A stretch of DNA of 64,000 bases from an uncultured Collinsella sp. (GCA_958405195.1 CATYDM010000004.1:1-64000); one strand, 5' to 3'; positions 42,682 to 51,670 are shown, counted from the first letter of the stretch. Notes: generated by a model from the sequence alone, not told the origin. Program-made: numbers and translations.

Positions 42682-43353
42682 ATGGCGCTGATTTATGTCG
42701 TTGAGGACGACGAGCCCATTCGTCGTGAGCTTGTCGACATCCTTGCCCGCGCCGGGTTTGAAATCGAGGCCTGCGAATCGTTCGAGCATGTCTCGCGCGA
42801 TATTCTCGCCGCCGCGCCCGACCTGGTGCTGCTCGACCTCACGCTTCCCGTCAAGGACGGCCAGCATATCTGCCACGAGGTTCGCCGCGAATCCGAGGTC
42901 CCCATCATCGTCCTCACCTCGCGCACGACCGAGATCGACGAGGTCATGGCCATGACGCTCGGCGCGGACGACTTTGTTCCCAAGCCCTATAGCGCGCGCG
43001 TGCTCGTGGCGCGCATCAACGCACTGCTGCGTCGCACCGCGGCGTCAGGCGAGCGCAGCACACTTGTCCACAAGGGGCTGGAGCTTGACCTCGCCCGCTC
43101 CATGGTCACCAACACGCAAACCGGCACTAGCACCGAGCTCACCAAAAACGAGCTGCGTATCCTCTCGCTGCTCTTGGGTCGCGCGGGCAAGATCGTTTCG
43201 CGCTCGGCCATCATGCAGGACCTGTGGGACTCCGACGCCTTCGTGGACGACAATACGCTCACCGTCAACATCAACCGCCTGCGCACCACGCTCGAAAAAA
43301 TCGGCATCAAGGGGTATTTGACCACGCATCGCGGCCAAGGCTATTCGGTCTAG
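42682..43353 (+). CDS. OmpR-family response regulator, BceR-like
   Basis: The 223-residue protein has a receiver domain with VEDDEPIR, phosphorylated Asp52 in LVLLDLTLP, and PKPYSARVL. A C-terminal winged helix has TKNELRILSLL and VDDNTLTVNINRLRTTL, close to the BceR/GraR branch of OmpR regulators. AACGGGAGG stands upstream of ATG 42682. The kinase gene begins 9 bp after it, so the pair is one operon. Confidence 0.93.
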   Translation: MALIYVVEDDEPIRRELVDILARAGFEIEACESFEHVSRDILAAAPDLVLLDLTLPVKDGQHICHEVRRESEVPIIVLTSRTTEIDEVMAMTLGADDFVPKPYSARVLVARINALLRRTAASGERSTLVHKGLELDLARSMVTNTQTGTSTELTKNELRILSLLLGRAGKIVSRSAIMQDLWDSDAFVDDNTLTVNINRLRTTLEKIGIKGYLTTHRGQGYSV

Positions 43354-43362
43354 GGGCCGGCT

Positions 43363-44406
43363 ATGTCGTTTGGCAAGTTCTTTAAAGATGCACTGCTTCC
43401 CGTCGCCGTGTGGACGTGCGGCGTGCTGCTGAGCTGCTTTGTGCTGACGGTCGCCGGCGCACCCGTTTCTATCGTGGTCGTGGCGGTTGGCGTGTCCTTT
43501 ATCTTCGGTATGCTCGGCATCGTGATCGAGTACGCTCGCCGTCGCCGTTTTCTGCGTCAGTTGGAGCGCGCGGCAGAGGAGCTCGAGAGTCCCGCATGGG
43601 TGCAGGAGATGGTGCAATGCCCGACCTATGCCGAGGGCGAGCTCGAATACGAGGTCTTGCGCCGGGTGGGCAAAGCTGCCTGCGACGAGGTTGCCGAAGG
43701 CCGACGTCAGACCGATGACTATCGCGACTATATCGAGAGCTGGGTCCACGAGGCCAAGCTGCCCCTGGCGGCGGCCCACCTGATTTTGGAAAACCTGGAC
43801 GGCAGCGAAGACGACCTGTCGCGTGTGGATGACCTGGGTCGCGAGCTGGCTCGCGTGGAGCGCTATATCGACCAGGCGCTGTACTATGCGCGCTCGGAAG
43901 TCGTGGAGCGCGACTACCTGATTCGCCGTTGGGATCTCAAGACCTTGGTGACGGGCGCGATTAAAGCCAACGCGCGCGAGCTTATCGCGGCGCACGTGGC
44001 TCCGGTGTGCGAGAACCTCGACTTTGAGGTCTTTACCGACGAGAAGTGGCTCGAGTTTATTCTAGGCCAGCTTATTCAGAACAGCATCAAATATGCGCGC
44101 GAGGACGGCGCAAAGATCGTGTTTTCGGGCGCGTTGCTGGACGAGGGCCTGGCGAGCGAACGCATCGAGCTTACCGTCGCGGACAACGGCTGCGGCGTGA
44201 GCGCGGCCGACCTGCCGCGCGTGTTCGAGAAGGGTTTTACCGGCGACAACGGCCGCACCACCAAGCGCGCAACGGGCATCGGCCTCTACCTGGTGGCGCG
44301 CCTGTGCTCCAAGATGGGCATCGACGTCACCGCGGCATCCGAGCCCGGCGAAGGCTTCGTCGTAACATTCGCGTTTTCAACGAATAAGTTTCAATATTTC
44401 GAGTAA
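43363..44406 (+). CDS. Intramembrane-sensing histidine kinase, BceS-like
   Basis: The 347-residue protein has two N-terminal membrane helices (about 11-31 and 36-57) joined by an external loop of only a few residues, no large sensor domain, then the H-box IESWVHEAKLPLAA (His129) and an ATPase domain with QNSIKYAR, DNGCGV and ATGIGLYLV. This is the layout of BceS/GraS kinases, which sense antimicrobial peptides through a partner ABC transporter. No BceAB-type transporter is next to it, which is unusual. A universal stress protein and uppP lie downstream. Confidence 0.92.
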   Translation: MSFGKFFKDALLPVAVWTCGVLLSCFVLTVAGAPVSIVVVAVGVSFIFGMLGIVIEYARRRRFLRQLERAAEELESPAWVQEMVQCPTYAEGELEYEVLRRVGKAACDEVAEGRRQTDDYRDYIESWVHEAKLPLAAAHLILENLDGSEDDLSRVDDLGRELARVERYIDQALYYARSEVVERDYLIRRWDLKTLVTGAIKANARELIAAHVAPVCENLDFEVFTDEKWLEFILGQLIQNSIKYAREDGAKIVFSGALLDEGLASERIELTVADNGCGVSAADLPRVFEKGFTGDNGRTTKRATGIGLYLVARLCSKMGIDVTAASEPGEGFVVTFAFSTNKFQYFE

Positions 44407-44455
44407 CGCATGCGGCAGACGCCCACCCAAACAAAAACGTGCAGCCCAAACAAAA

Positions 44456-44490
44456 CGTGCCACCCCAAACGGGGCGGCACGCTATCTTTT
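44456..44490 (+). terminator. Terminator of the two-component operon
   Basis: CGTGCC (44456-44461) pairs with GGCACG, extended by CCCC with GGGG across one mismatch; CTATCTTTT follows. The preceding 40 bp contain a short direct repeat of CCAAACAAAACGTGC type. Confidence 0.7.
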
Positions 44491-44521
44491 ATCAGCCAAC
44501 TCGCTGAAGTAAGGCTGCGAA

Positions 44522-44614
44522 GGCCGCGGGGCCGGGAGGGGTTTCCTAAGGGCACATCCCGCAGCCGCAACGCGGCGAGGACGTGCCCGTGGAAACCCCG
44601 CAGGCCCCGCGGCC
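44522..44614. repeat. Large palindrome between convergent genes
   Basis: GGCCGCGGGGCC, GGGGTTTCC and GGGCAC blocks at 44522-44553 are mirrored in order at 44583-44614 with small bulges. The loop of about 29 nt holds a further pair (CCGCAGCC and GCGGCGAGG, imperfect). It lies between the kinase and universal-stress-protein genes and could be a bidirectional terminator or a mobile palindrome. Confidence 0.78.
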
Positions 44615-44627
44615 GGTGGGAGCAACG

Positions 44628-45065
44628 CTACTTCACGACCAAAATGTCGCAGTCCGTATTGCGCAGCAGGAACGTCGAAATCGAACCCAGCAGCGCATAC
44701 TTGATCGAGGACAGGCCGCGGGCGCCGCAGAGCACCAGGTCGGGCTTGACCACGTCGAGCATCTCGTCTTTGAGCGTCTCACGAATACGGCCGGCGCGAA
44801 TCATGACTTCGACCTCGGGAATGTCGGGATTGGCCTTGGCCTCTTCGAGCTGCTTGGCGATGGAGTTCTTAAATGCCTCCTCTAGGCCGTTGACCAGATC
44901 GACCGGATAGGAACCGGCGCTCTCGAGCGCCGTGGAATCGATAACGTGGCCGATGATTAGCTTGGCGCCGTTGTTCGCGGCGACCTTGATGGCGCGTGCG
45001 AGCACAAAATCCTGCTGTTCAGTACCGTCGAGTGAAACAAATACCTTGGTGTAGCCCTCGTTCAT
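44628..45065 (-). CDS. Universal stress protein
   Basis: The 145-residue protein has a UspA-fold: TKVFVSLDGTEQQDFVLARAI at the N terminus, VIDSTA after the second strand, and a C-terminal LVLCGARGLSSIKYALLGSISTFLLRNTDCDILVV, containing the ATP-binding GxxG-like stretch typical of ATP-binding members. It may bind ATP and help survival during stress. AAGGAGG stands ahead of the ATG at 45065. It is a single gene on the minus strand, divergent from uppP. Confidence 0.92.
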   Translation of the reverse strand: MNEGYTKVFVSLDGTEQQDFVLARAIKVAANNGAKLIIGHVIDSTALESAGSYPVDLVNGLEEAFKNSIAKQLEEAKANPDIPEVEVMIRAGRIRETLKDEMLDVVKPDLVLCGARGLSSIKYALLGSISTFLLRNTDCDILVVK

Positions 45066-45313
45066 GGTTTCCTCCTTGGTCTATCGCACGGGCGCGGGGC
45101 TCGTGCATCGGGCGGGCGCGGGCGCGTTGGCCGCCGGACACTTTATCTTGTTGCAGTTATACCCAAGGATTTGGGTTTGACCGCTCGCAATTCTGTGAAC
45201 GGGCGAGTTTTTTGGTAAGGGTAGGCGCAGGCGCGCCGCCAACGGTTGATAATGGGACATCGCCCGCACCGTCCGCAGAACAATATCGGCGGGTGTCTAA
45301 CGAGGGGGTCCCT

Positions 45314-46294
45314 TTGGATATCATCGAGCTTTTAAAATCTGCCTTCATGGGCCTGGTCGAGGGCATCACCGAATGGCTGCCTGTTTCGTCGACCGGTCAC
45401 ATGATCTTGGTGGACGAGTTCGTCAAGATGAACGTGAGCGAGACGTTCTGGAACATGTTCCTGGTCGTGATTCAGCTTGGCGCCATTTTGGCCGTCTGTG
45501 TGCTGTTCTTCCATGAGCTCAATCCGTTCTCGCCCAGCAAGGGCAAGGAGGGCCGTCGCGACACCTGGGTGCTGTGGGGCAAGATTGTGCTCGGTTGCAT
45601 TCCTGCGGCGGCGATCGGCCTGCCGCTCAACGACTGGATGGAGGAGCATTTCTACAATGCTCCCGTCGTGGCGCTGGCGCTCATTGTGTACGGCGTGCTG
45701 TTTATCGTGATCGAGAACTGGCGCGCAAACAAGCGCGAGGAAATGGCCGTTGCCGGTTCGTTTGGTTCGCGTGCTGTGGTGTCGGGTGGACGTCCCGCCG
45801 GTGCGCATTTTGCGGCGCCCGCCACGGCTACCGCTGAGGATGAGGACGATGACGAGAACCTGGACTTTGGCTCCATCGCCACGCTCGAGGACCTCAGCTG
45901 GAAGACTGCGCTGGGTATCGGCTGCTTCCAGGTACTTTCACTGGTGCCTGGTACGTCTCGCTCCGGTTCTACCATCATCGGCGGCCTGCTGCTGGGCTGC
46001 ACGCGCTCGGTGGCGTCTAAGTTCACGTTCTTCCTGGCTATTCCCGTTATGTTTGGCGCAAGTGCGCTCAAGCTGGTCAAGTACTTTATTAAGGGCGGTA
46101 CTTTCGGTACCAACGAGATCGCCATCTTGGGCGTGGGCTGCGTCGTCGCCTTTGTAGTGTCGCTCATCGCCATTAAGTGGCTCATGGGCTTCGTCCGCCG
46201 TCACGACTTTAAGTGCTTCGGCGTCTACCGCATCATCCTGGGCATCGTGGTGCTCGCATACTTCTTTGTCCTGGAGCCGATGCTCGGCCTCTAA
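45314..46294 (+). CDS. uppP: Undecaprenyl-diphosphatase
   Basis: The 326-residue integral membrane enzyme recycles undecaprenyl pyrophosphate for cell-wall synthesis and can give bacitracin resistance. Signatures are VEGITEWLPVSSTGHM with the catalytic Glu pair and PGTSRSGSTIIGGL. An inserted stretch of about 45 residues in the central loop (about 147-192) is rich in Ala, Gly, then Glu/Asp, and makes it longer than the usual 270. The start is TTG 45314 with GAGGGGG upstream; no ATG is suitably placed. Confidence 0.94.
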   Translation: MDIIELLKSAFMGLVEGITEWLPVSSTGHMILVDEFVKMNVSETFWNMFLVVIQLGAILAVCVLFFHELNPFSPSKGKEGRRDTWVLWGKIVLGCIPAAAIGLPLNDWMEEHFYNAPVVALALIVYGVLFIVIENWRANKREEMAVAGSFGSRAVVSGGRPAGAHFAAPATATAEDEDDDENLDFGSIATLEDLSWKTALGIGCFQVLSLVPGTSRSGSTIIGGLLLGCTRSVASKFTFFLAIPVMFGASALKLVKYFIKGGTFGTNEIAILGVGCVVAFVVSLIAIKWLMGFVRRHDFKCFGVYRIILGIVVLAYFFVLEPMLGL

Positions 46295-46338
46295 CTTAGT
46301 CGACGCTGCGCGGCGGCCAGGGCGACAACTTGTCATTC

Positions 46339-46380
46339 AAAGGGGGTGGCATGACCAAAAGGTCTATGCCGCCCCCTTTT
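46339..46380 (+). terminator. Rho-independent terminator of uppP
   Basis: AAAGGGGGTGGCATGACC (46339-46356) pairs with GGTCTATGCCGCCCCCTTT with one mismatch, followed by T. It ends the uppP transcript. Confidence 0.93.
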
Positions 46381-46456
46381 CAGGCCAATTTGTTCGCCCT
46401 GACCGTCGCTCGCTGCTGCTGCCATGACATCGGCGGTTTCGTGATTGTCAATAGAT

Positions 46457-46473
46457 TGGTGCAAAGTAACCTG
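46457..46473 (+). repeat. 17-bp dispersed repeat, copy 1
   Basis: TGGTGCAAAGTAACCTG also occurs exactly at 56703-56719, in both cases shortly after a gene end. The second copy continues TCCCCC, which links it to the GACAGG/CCTGTC repeat family. The 330-bp gap 46295-46627 otherwise holds the terminator and a -10-like TATACT at 46561-46566 for the helicase gene. Confidence 0.6.
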
Positions 46474-46627
46474 AACCCATTGCGCCAAATCCGCTGGGGC
46501 GGGCCTGACGGTGGCGCACGGAGTCGTGGTGTGATTTGCGTCGGTGTCCGCGCGGCTCGGTATACTGGTACGGCTCAAACTATGGCGCTGCCCGCAGGCG
46601 CGCCGTCCGTCAGATGAGGAGTCGCCC

Positions 46628-49528
46628 ATGACCCAGCCCTTGCCCTGGGAAAAGAACGCCGCGGTGCCCGTGCCGCCTGCGCCGGAACCCGTGCCGCTCG
46701 ATGCATACACCGCCCCCGCTGCGCCGGAGCCCGAGCTCGTTCCGCTCGACATCTACGACGCTTCCGCGCCGGCGCCCAAACCTGCCAAGCCGCTCGTCGA
46801 CATCGACAGCCTTAATCCCGCCCAGCGCGAGGCGGTCCTGACCACCGAGGGCCCGCTGCTGGTCCTTGCCGGTGCTGGCTCGGGCAAGACCCGCGTCCTG
46901 ACCTTCCGCATCGCTCATATGCTCGGCGACCTGGGTGTTAAGCCTTGGCAGGTTCTTGCCATTACGTTTACCAACAAGGCCGCTGCCGAGATGCGCGAGC
47001 GTCTGGCGGCACTCATTCCCAGCGGCACCCGTGGCATGTGGGTGTGCACCTTCCATGCCATGTGCGTGCGCATGCTGCGCGGGGACGCCGACCTGCTGGG
47101 CTACACCGGCCAGTTCACCATCTACGATGACGATGACTCAAAGCGCATGGTGCGCGACATTATGCAGGCGCTCGGCATCGAGCAAAAGCAGTTCCCCATC
47201 AACATGATCCGCAGCAAGATCAGCTCTGCTAAAAACGCCATGATCGGGCCCGAGGACATGCTCAAGAGCGCCGATAGCCCCAACGACAAAAAGGCCGCGC
47301 AAGTCTACCTGGAGCTGGAGCGCCGCCTGCGCGCCGCCAACGCGATGGACTTCGACGACCTGCTCGTGCGCACGCTCGAGCTACTGCGCACCCGCCCCGA
47401 GGTGCTCGACAAGTACCAAGAGCGCTTCCGCTACATTAGCGTCGACGAATATCAGGACACCAACCACGTCCAGTACGAAATCGCCAACCTGCTGGCCGCC
47501 AAGTACCAAAACCTCATGGTCGTGGGCGACGACGACCAGTCCATTTATAGCTGGCGTGGCGCCGACATCACCAACATCCTGGACTTTGAGCAGGACTTTA
47601 AAAACTGCAAGACCGTCAAGTTGGAGCAGAACTATCGCTCCACGGGTCACATCCTGAGCGCCGCCAATGCCGTTGTTCGCCACAACTCGCGGCGCAAGGA
47701 CAAGCGCCTGTTTACGGCCGAGGGCGATGGCGAGAAGATTCAGGCTTTCCAGGCAAGCGACGAGCGCGATGAAGGTCGCTGGATTGCCGGCGAGATCGAA
47801 AAGCTGCATGCCAAGGGTACGAGCTACGACGATATCGCCGTGTTCTACCGCACCAACGCCCAGTCGCGTATCCTCGAAGATATGTTCCTGCGCGCGGGCG
47901 TGCCCTACAAGATCGTCGGCGGCACGCGATTCTTCGACCGCGCCGAGATCCGCGACGTCATGGCCTACCTCAAGATGATTGTGAACCCGGCCGACGAGAT
48001 GAGCGTCAAGCGCGTCATCAACACGCCGCGCCGCGGCATCGGCTCCACCTCGATTCAAAAGATCGAGCAGCTGGCGCGCGACAACCGCTGCTCGTTCTTC
48101 CAGGCCTGCGAGATCGCAACAGCCGAGACGGGCATGTTTAGCGCCAAGGTGCGCAACGGCCTGTCGAGTTTTGTGGCGCTGGTGCGCGAGGGCCGCCGCA
48201 TGGACGGCGAGCTCAAGGACGTCGTCGAGATGATTGTCGATAAGACGGGCCTGCTGCAGGCTTTTCGCGCCGAGGGCACCATGGAGTCCGAGAGCCGCGC
48301 CGAGAACATTCAGGAATTCTTGGGCGTTGCGGCCGAATTTGAGGAGACGCACGAGGATATCGAGGGTACGCTCGAGAGCCTAGAGGAGCTGCGCGCAGCC
48401 GGTGTTGCCGACGTGCCTGCCGGCGTCGAGCCCGAGCCCGTTGTGGTGAGCGCGCCTGCGCCCGAGCCGGGACCGTCCGCGTCCGCGTCTTCGTTTGAGG
48501 CACTTGTCGGCGCTCGTGACGCCGCGGGCTCCAATCCGCTCGATAGCCTAGCCGCCCCGGCGCTCTCGCCGCAGGATGCCTTGGCCGCCGCCATCGCGGG
48601 CAACGCGTATACCGTGCCAACAGAGCTACCGGCGGGCGCCGTGCATGCCGACGAGATCGAGCGCACCTACGGTCCGCTCACCTGTAAGGCGCTGCCGGCA
48701 CTCATGGAGTGGCTGGCCCTGCGCTCCGACTTGGATTCCCTGGCCGGCGAGACGCATGCCATTACCATGATGACCATCCACTCCGCCAAGGGCCTGGAGT
48801 TCCCAGCGGTGTTCGTGGCCGGCATGGAGGAGGGTATCTTCCCGCACGTGCACGACTTTGGCGGCAGCGATGATCCGGGTAAGCTCGAGGAAGAGCGTCG
48901 CCTGGCCTACGTCGCCATTACGCGTGCCCGCAAACGCCTGTTCTTGACCTACGCGGCCACGCGTCGTACCTACGGCTCGACTTCTGCCAACCCGCGCTCG
49001 CGCTTCCTCAACGAGATTCCGTTTGAGGATATCGAGTTTAGCGGTATCGGTTCTGCCGGTTTTGAGGGCACGGGCTGGGAGAAGCGCGGCGACCGTCACG
49101 GCACCTTTGGCTCGGGCATGGGCTCGGATATGTACGGCGGCAAGGTGTTTGGCTCGCATACGCGCTCGACCGGCGGCTCCGGTTCGCGCGGTGGATCGAG
49201 CTTTGACGATTTCTTTGGCGGTAGCAGCTACGGGACCGAGCGCCATCGCGGGGTGTCGCCCGATGCCGGCCGTGTTGCCTCGACCTTTGGCTCGGGTGCA
49301 CCGCGAGCTAAAAAGCCGTCGTCCAAGGTGTCGCCGACGGTGGAGCGCAAGGTCGATCGCGCCAGTGCATCGCAGGACTTTGCCGCGGGCGATACCGTGA
49401 GCCACAAGACCTTTGGCACGGGTACCGTGATCTCGGTCGCCGGAGACATGATCGAGGTTCAATTCGAAAAGACCGGCCAGACCAAAAAGCTAATGAAAGG
49501 CTTCGCACCGATCGTCAAGCTGTCGTAA
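46628..49528 (+). CDS. pcrA: ATP-dependent DNA helicase PcrA/UvrD
   Basis: The 966-residue superfamily 1A helicase unwinds DNA 3' to 5' in repair. It shows the Q motif region LNPAQREAV, Walker A AGAGSGKTRVL, FTNKAAAEMRER, DEYQDTN, GDDDQSIYSWRGAD, and C-terminal TIHSAKGLEF and YVAITRARK. Two low-complexity parts are unusual: an N-terminal Pro/Ala-rich stretch (about 1-55) and an insert (about 595-665) rich in Pro, Ala and Ser in the 2B region. The C terminus ends in a Tudor-like HKTFGTGTVISV domain. GAGGAG precedes ATG 46628; the upstream open frame is less likely. Confidence 0.95.
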   Translation: MTQPLPWEKNAAVPVPPAPEPVPLDAYTAPAAPEPELVPLDIYDASAPAPKPAKPLVDIDSLNPAQREAVLTTEGPLLVLAGAGSGKTRVLTFRIAHMLGDLGVKPWQVLAITFTNKAAAEMRERLAALIPSGTRGMWVCTFHAMCVRMLRGDADLLGYTGQFTIYDDDDSKRMVRDIMQALGIEQKQFPINMIRSKISSAKNAMIGPEDMLKSADSPNDKKAAQVYLELERRLRAANAMDFDDLLVRTLELLRTRPEVLDKYQERFRYISVDEYQDTNHVQYEIANLLAAKYQNLMVVGDDDQSIYSWRGADITNILDFEQDFKNCKTVKLEQNYRSTGHILSAANAVVRHNSRRKDKRLFTAEGDGEKIQAFQASDERDEGRWIAGEIEKLHAKGTSYDDIAVFYRTNAQSRILEDMFLRAGVPYKIVGGTRFFDRAEIRDVMAYLKMIVNPADEMSVKRVINTPRRGIGSTSIQKIEQLARDNRCSFFQACEIATAETGMFSAKVRNGLSSFVALVREGRRMDGELKDVVEMIVDKTGLLQAFRAEGTMESESRAENIQEFLGVAAEFEETHEDIEGTLESLEELRAAGVADVPAGVEPEPVVVSAPAPEPGPSASASSFEALVGARDAAGSNPLDSLAAPALSPQDALAAAIAGNAYTVPTELPAGAVHADEIERTYGPLTCKALPALMEWLALRSDLDSLAGETHAITMMTIHSAKGLEFPAVFVAGMEEGIFPHVHDFGGSDDPGKLEEERRLAYVAITRARKRLFLTYAATRRTYGSTSANPRSRFLNEIPFEDIEFSGIGSAGFEGTGWEKRGDRHGTFGSGMGSDMYGGKVFGSHTRSTGGSGSRGGSSFDDFFGGSSYGTERHRGVSPDAGRVASTFGSGAPRAKKPSSKVSPTVERKVDRASASQDFAAGDTVSHKTFGTGTVISVAGDMIEVQFEKTGQTKKLMKGFAPIVKLS

Positions 49529-49535
49529 TCCCGGC

Positions 49536-49664
49536 GGACCCGGGCGGGCGTATGGGGCAACATCGCCTGCTCGGACAGTCCTGCTCGCACGGAGAGCACA
49601 TTAAGTGCTCTCCGGCTCGTGCGGAACTCGCGATCGATGTTGCCCCATACGCCCGCCCGGGTCC
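49536..49664. repeat. Large palindrome with perfect 30-bp arms
   Basis: The left arm (49536-49565, starting GGACCCGGGCGGGCG) is the exact complement of the right arm (49635-49664). The 69-nt middle holds a second hairpin, GGAGAGCAC with GTGCTCTCC. It follows the helicase gene directly and resembles the family B elements in design, though not in sequence. Confidence 0.85.
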
Positions 49665-49749
49665 TTAGATAACGTTGCTTGCGAACGTCGCTTTGCTCGT
49701 TCGCTTTTTGGTCTGGAGAGCCGGGTGGGCTGATATATAGATACGAGTA

Positions 49750-49787
49750 GGGGCTCCTCCGTTGATGAACGGGGGAGCCCCTTGTTT
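49750..49787. terminator. Terminator between convergent helicase and manA genes
   Basis: GGGGCTCC (49750-49757) pairs with GGAGCCCC (49774-49781), with further inner CCGTT/AACGG pairing, followed by TTGTTT. It can act in both directions. Confidence 0.85.
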
Positions 49788-49808
49788 CGTTTTGGTTGTT
49801 GTTGCGAC

Positions 49809-50741
49809 CTAGAGGTGGCTGATGATCAGTTCCATCTTGCCTTCGAGTTCGATCTGGTCCACGGTGCTCGGAGCCAGCAGGTGGCTGCCCTTGTGGACGG
49901 GGTCGCCGCAGACGGTGCCTTCGCCGTCGATGACCGACAGGCACATGAAGGGCCAGCGCTGGTCGAGGGTCTTGTTGTCGTCGACGCGCACGCGATCGAC
50001 GGTGTAGCAGGGGTTGGACTCGAGCTCGGTCACGCCGTCGACCTCGGGCGCGGTCACGGTGCCGTCGGTCGGCGCCTGAACATCAAAATCGATGCAGTCG
50101 AGGCTCTGCTCGATATGCAGCGGGCGCAGCTTGCCGTCGGTGCCGGGGCGGTCGTAGTCGTACAGGCGATAGGTCACATCGCTCGACTGCTGCGTCTCCA
50201 AAATGAGCGTACCGGTCTTAATAGCGTGCACGGTACCGGAGTCAATCTGGAAAAAGTCGCCCTTGTGAATCGGCAGCACGTTGAGCATGTCGTCCCAGCG
50301 GCCATCTTCGATCATCTGCGCTGCCTCGGCGCGGTCCTTGGCGCGCTGGCCGACGATGATCGTGGCACCGGGCTCGCAGTCCAGCACATACCAGCACTCG
50401 GTCTTGCCCAGGCTGCCGTTCTCGTGCTCGGCAGCGTACTCGTCGTTGGGGTGAATCTGGATCGAAAGGTCGTCCTTGGCGTCCAGAATCTTAATGAGGA
50501 GCGGGAACTCCTTGCCCTCGCAGTTGCCAAAGAGCTCACGGTGCTCGGCCCACAGCCACGACAGCGTGTGGCCGGCATACGGGCCCTCCGCAATCTGGCA
50601 GTCGCCGTTGGGATGGGCCGAGATGGCCCAGCACTCACCGATGGGACCCTCGGGAATGTCGTAACCAAATACGGTTTCGAGCTGGCGGCCGCCCCAGATC
50701 TTCTCGTGGAAGATCGGCGTCAGTTTAATCAAATCGGACAT
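49809..50741 (-). CDS. manA: Mannose-6-phosphate isomerase, class I
   Basis: The 310-residue cupin enzyme interconverts mannose 6-phosphate and fructose 6-phosphate. Zn-binding residues are in LSIQIHPNDEYA and KTECWYVL, and a later His is in IDSGTVHAIKTGT. Length fits the short class I (Bacillus ManA) form. The ATG at 50741 is 7 nt after GGGGG; an ATG two codons earlier is too close to it. It is next to the GntR gene of the beta-glucoside module on the same strand. Confidence 0.92.
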   Translation of the reverse strand: MSDLIKLTPIFHEKIWGGRQLETVFGYDIPEGPIGECWAISAHPNGDCQIAEGPYAGHTLSWLWAEHRELFGNCEGKEFPLLIKILDAKDDLSIQIHPNDEYAAEHENGSLGKTECWYVLDCEPGATIIVGQRAKDRAEAAQMIEDGRWDDMLNVLPIHKGDFFQIDSGTVHAIKTGTLILETQQSSDVTYRLYDYDRPGTDGKLRPLHIEQSLDCIDFDVQAPTDGTVTAPEVDGVTELESNPCYTVDRVRVDDNKTLDQRWPFMCLSVIDGEGTVCGDPVHKGSHLLAPSTVDQIELEGKMELIISHL

Positions 50742-50814
50742 GTTCATACCCCCATGGTGTTGTGCGGTTGCCCACTCTAAACGAGCCATAACGAGCGCCC
50801 GCATGACTACAAAA

Positions 50815-51534
50815 CTATGCCAACGTTACGTTGTGCAGCTCAAAGCGGTCACCGACGTTGCGCGAGATCGAATGCTCAAAGGCGGTGCCGCTATCCAAAA
50901 AGCCAATCTGGTTGAGCTCGAGCAGGGGAGAGCCGGGTTTGGTGTCCAGGCGCTCAGCCTCTTCCTCGGTTGCCGCTACGGCGCGAATGGTGCGGTGGAA
51001 GCTCGAAATCTTCAGCCCGCATTGCTCGCGGATGAAGCTGTAGACCGATCCATACAGGTCTTTCTTTTTAAGGCCCGGAATCAGCTCGAGGGGCATGTAG
51101 GTGTACTCGATAACGATGGGCTTCTCGTCGACCTGGCGCACGCGCACGATGTGATAGGCAAAGTCATCCTCGGCAATTCCCAGCTGAGTCGCAACCTCTG
51201 CCGGCGGATTGACAATCGAGAAAACGTAGACCACCGAGGTTACCTTCTCCCCGCGGTGCTCATACGAAAAGCCCTGGGCGCGGTCGTTCTTGCCCTGGAA
51301 AAACGCCTTGTCGGGAAGACCCGCCGTGTCTTTAACGTAGGTGCCCGATCCGCGCCGGCTGGTAACAAGACCCTCCTCGGTGATCTGCTCGATAGCTCGT
51401 TTGACGGTGATTTTGGAAACGCTATAGAGCTCACAGAACTCAACGACGGTGGGTAGCTTGTCGCCCGGTTTAAGAGCGCCATCCTCGATGCTTCGACGGA
51501 TATCTGCAGCTATCGCCTCGTATTTGGGAATCAT
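50815..51534 (-). CDS. GntR-family regulator with UTRA domain
   Basis: The 239-residue regulator has an N-terminal winged helix (PKYEAIAADIRRSIEDGALKPGDKLPT, then KITVKRAIEQITEEGLV and GSGTYV) and a C-terminal UTRA ligand domain ending in EHSISRNVGDRFELH. Such regulators respond to sugar phosphates. It is divergent from the GH1/PTS genes, so it very likely represses them until a phospho-beta-glucoside is present. AAGGAGG precedes the ATG at 51534. Confidence 0.93.
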   Translation of the reverse strand: MIPKYEAIAADIRRSIEDGALKPGDKLPTVVEFCELYSVSKITVKRAIEQITEEGLVTSRRGSGTYVKDTAGLPDKAFFQGKNDRAQGFSYEHRGEKVTSVVYVFSIVNPPAEVATQLGIAEDDFAYHIVRVRQVDEKPIVIEYTYMPLELIPGLKKKDLYGSVYSFIREQCGLKISSFHRTIRAVAATEEEAERLDTKPGSPLLELNQIGFLDSGTAFEHSISRNVGDRFELHNVTLA

Positions 51535-51572
51535 GGAACCTCCTTTCCGACATATATCAATACGCAAGTAAG

Positions 51573-51670
51573 TATAACCCTTAACAAGGCACCCATATAA
51601 CCTTTATCTAAGAAGCTCGAGAAAGAAAAAAGAAAAAGACGCTTTACTTTTAGAATTAGAGCGCTATAGT
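51573..51670 (+). promoter_or_regulatory. Promoter of the GH1/PTS operon with possible operator repeats
   Basis: TTTACT (51643-51648) and TATAGT (51665-51670) are separated by 16 bp and read towards the GH1 gene. TATAACC occurs twice, at 51573-51579 and 51596-51602, between the divergent genes, and could be a regulator site. Assignment is by pattern only. Confidence 0.45.
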
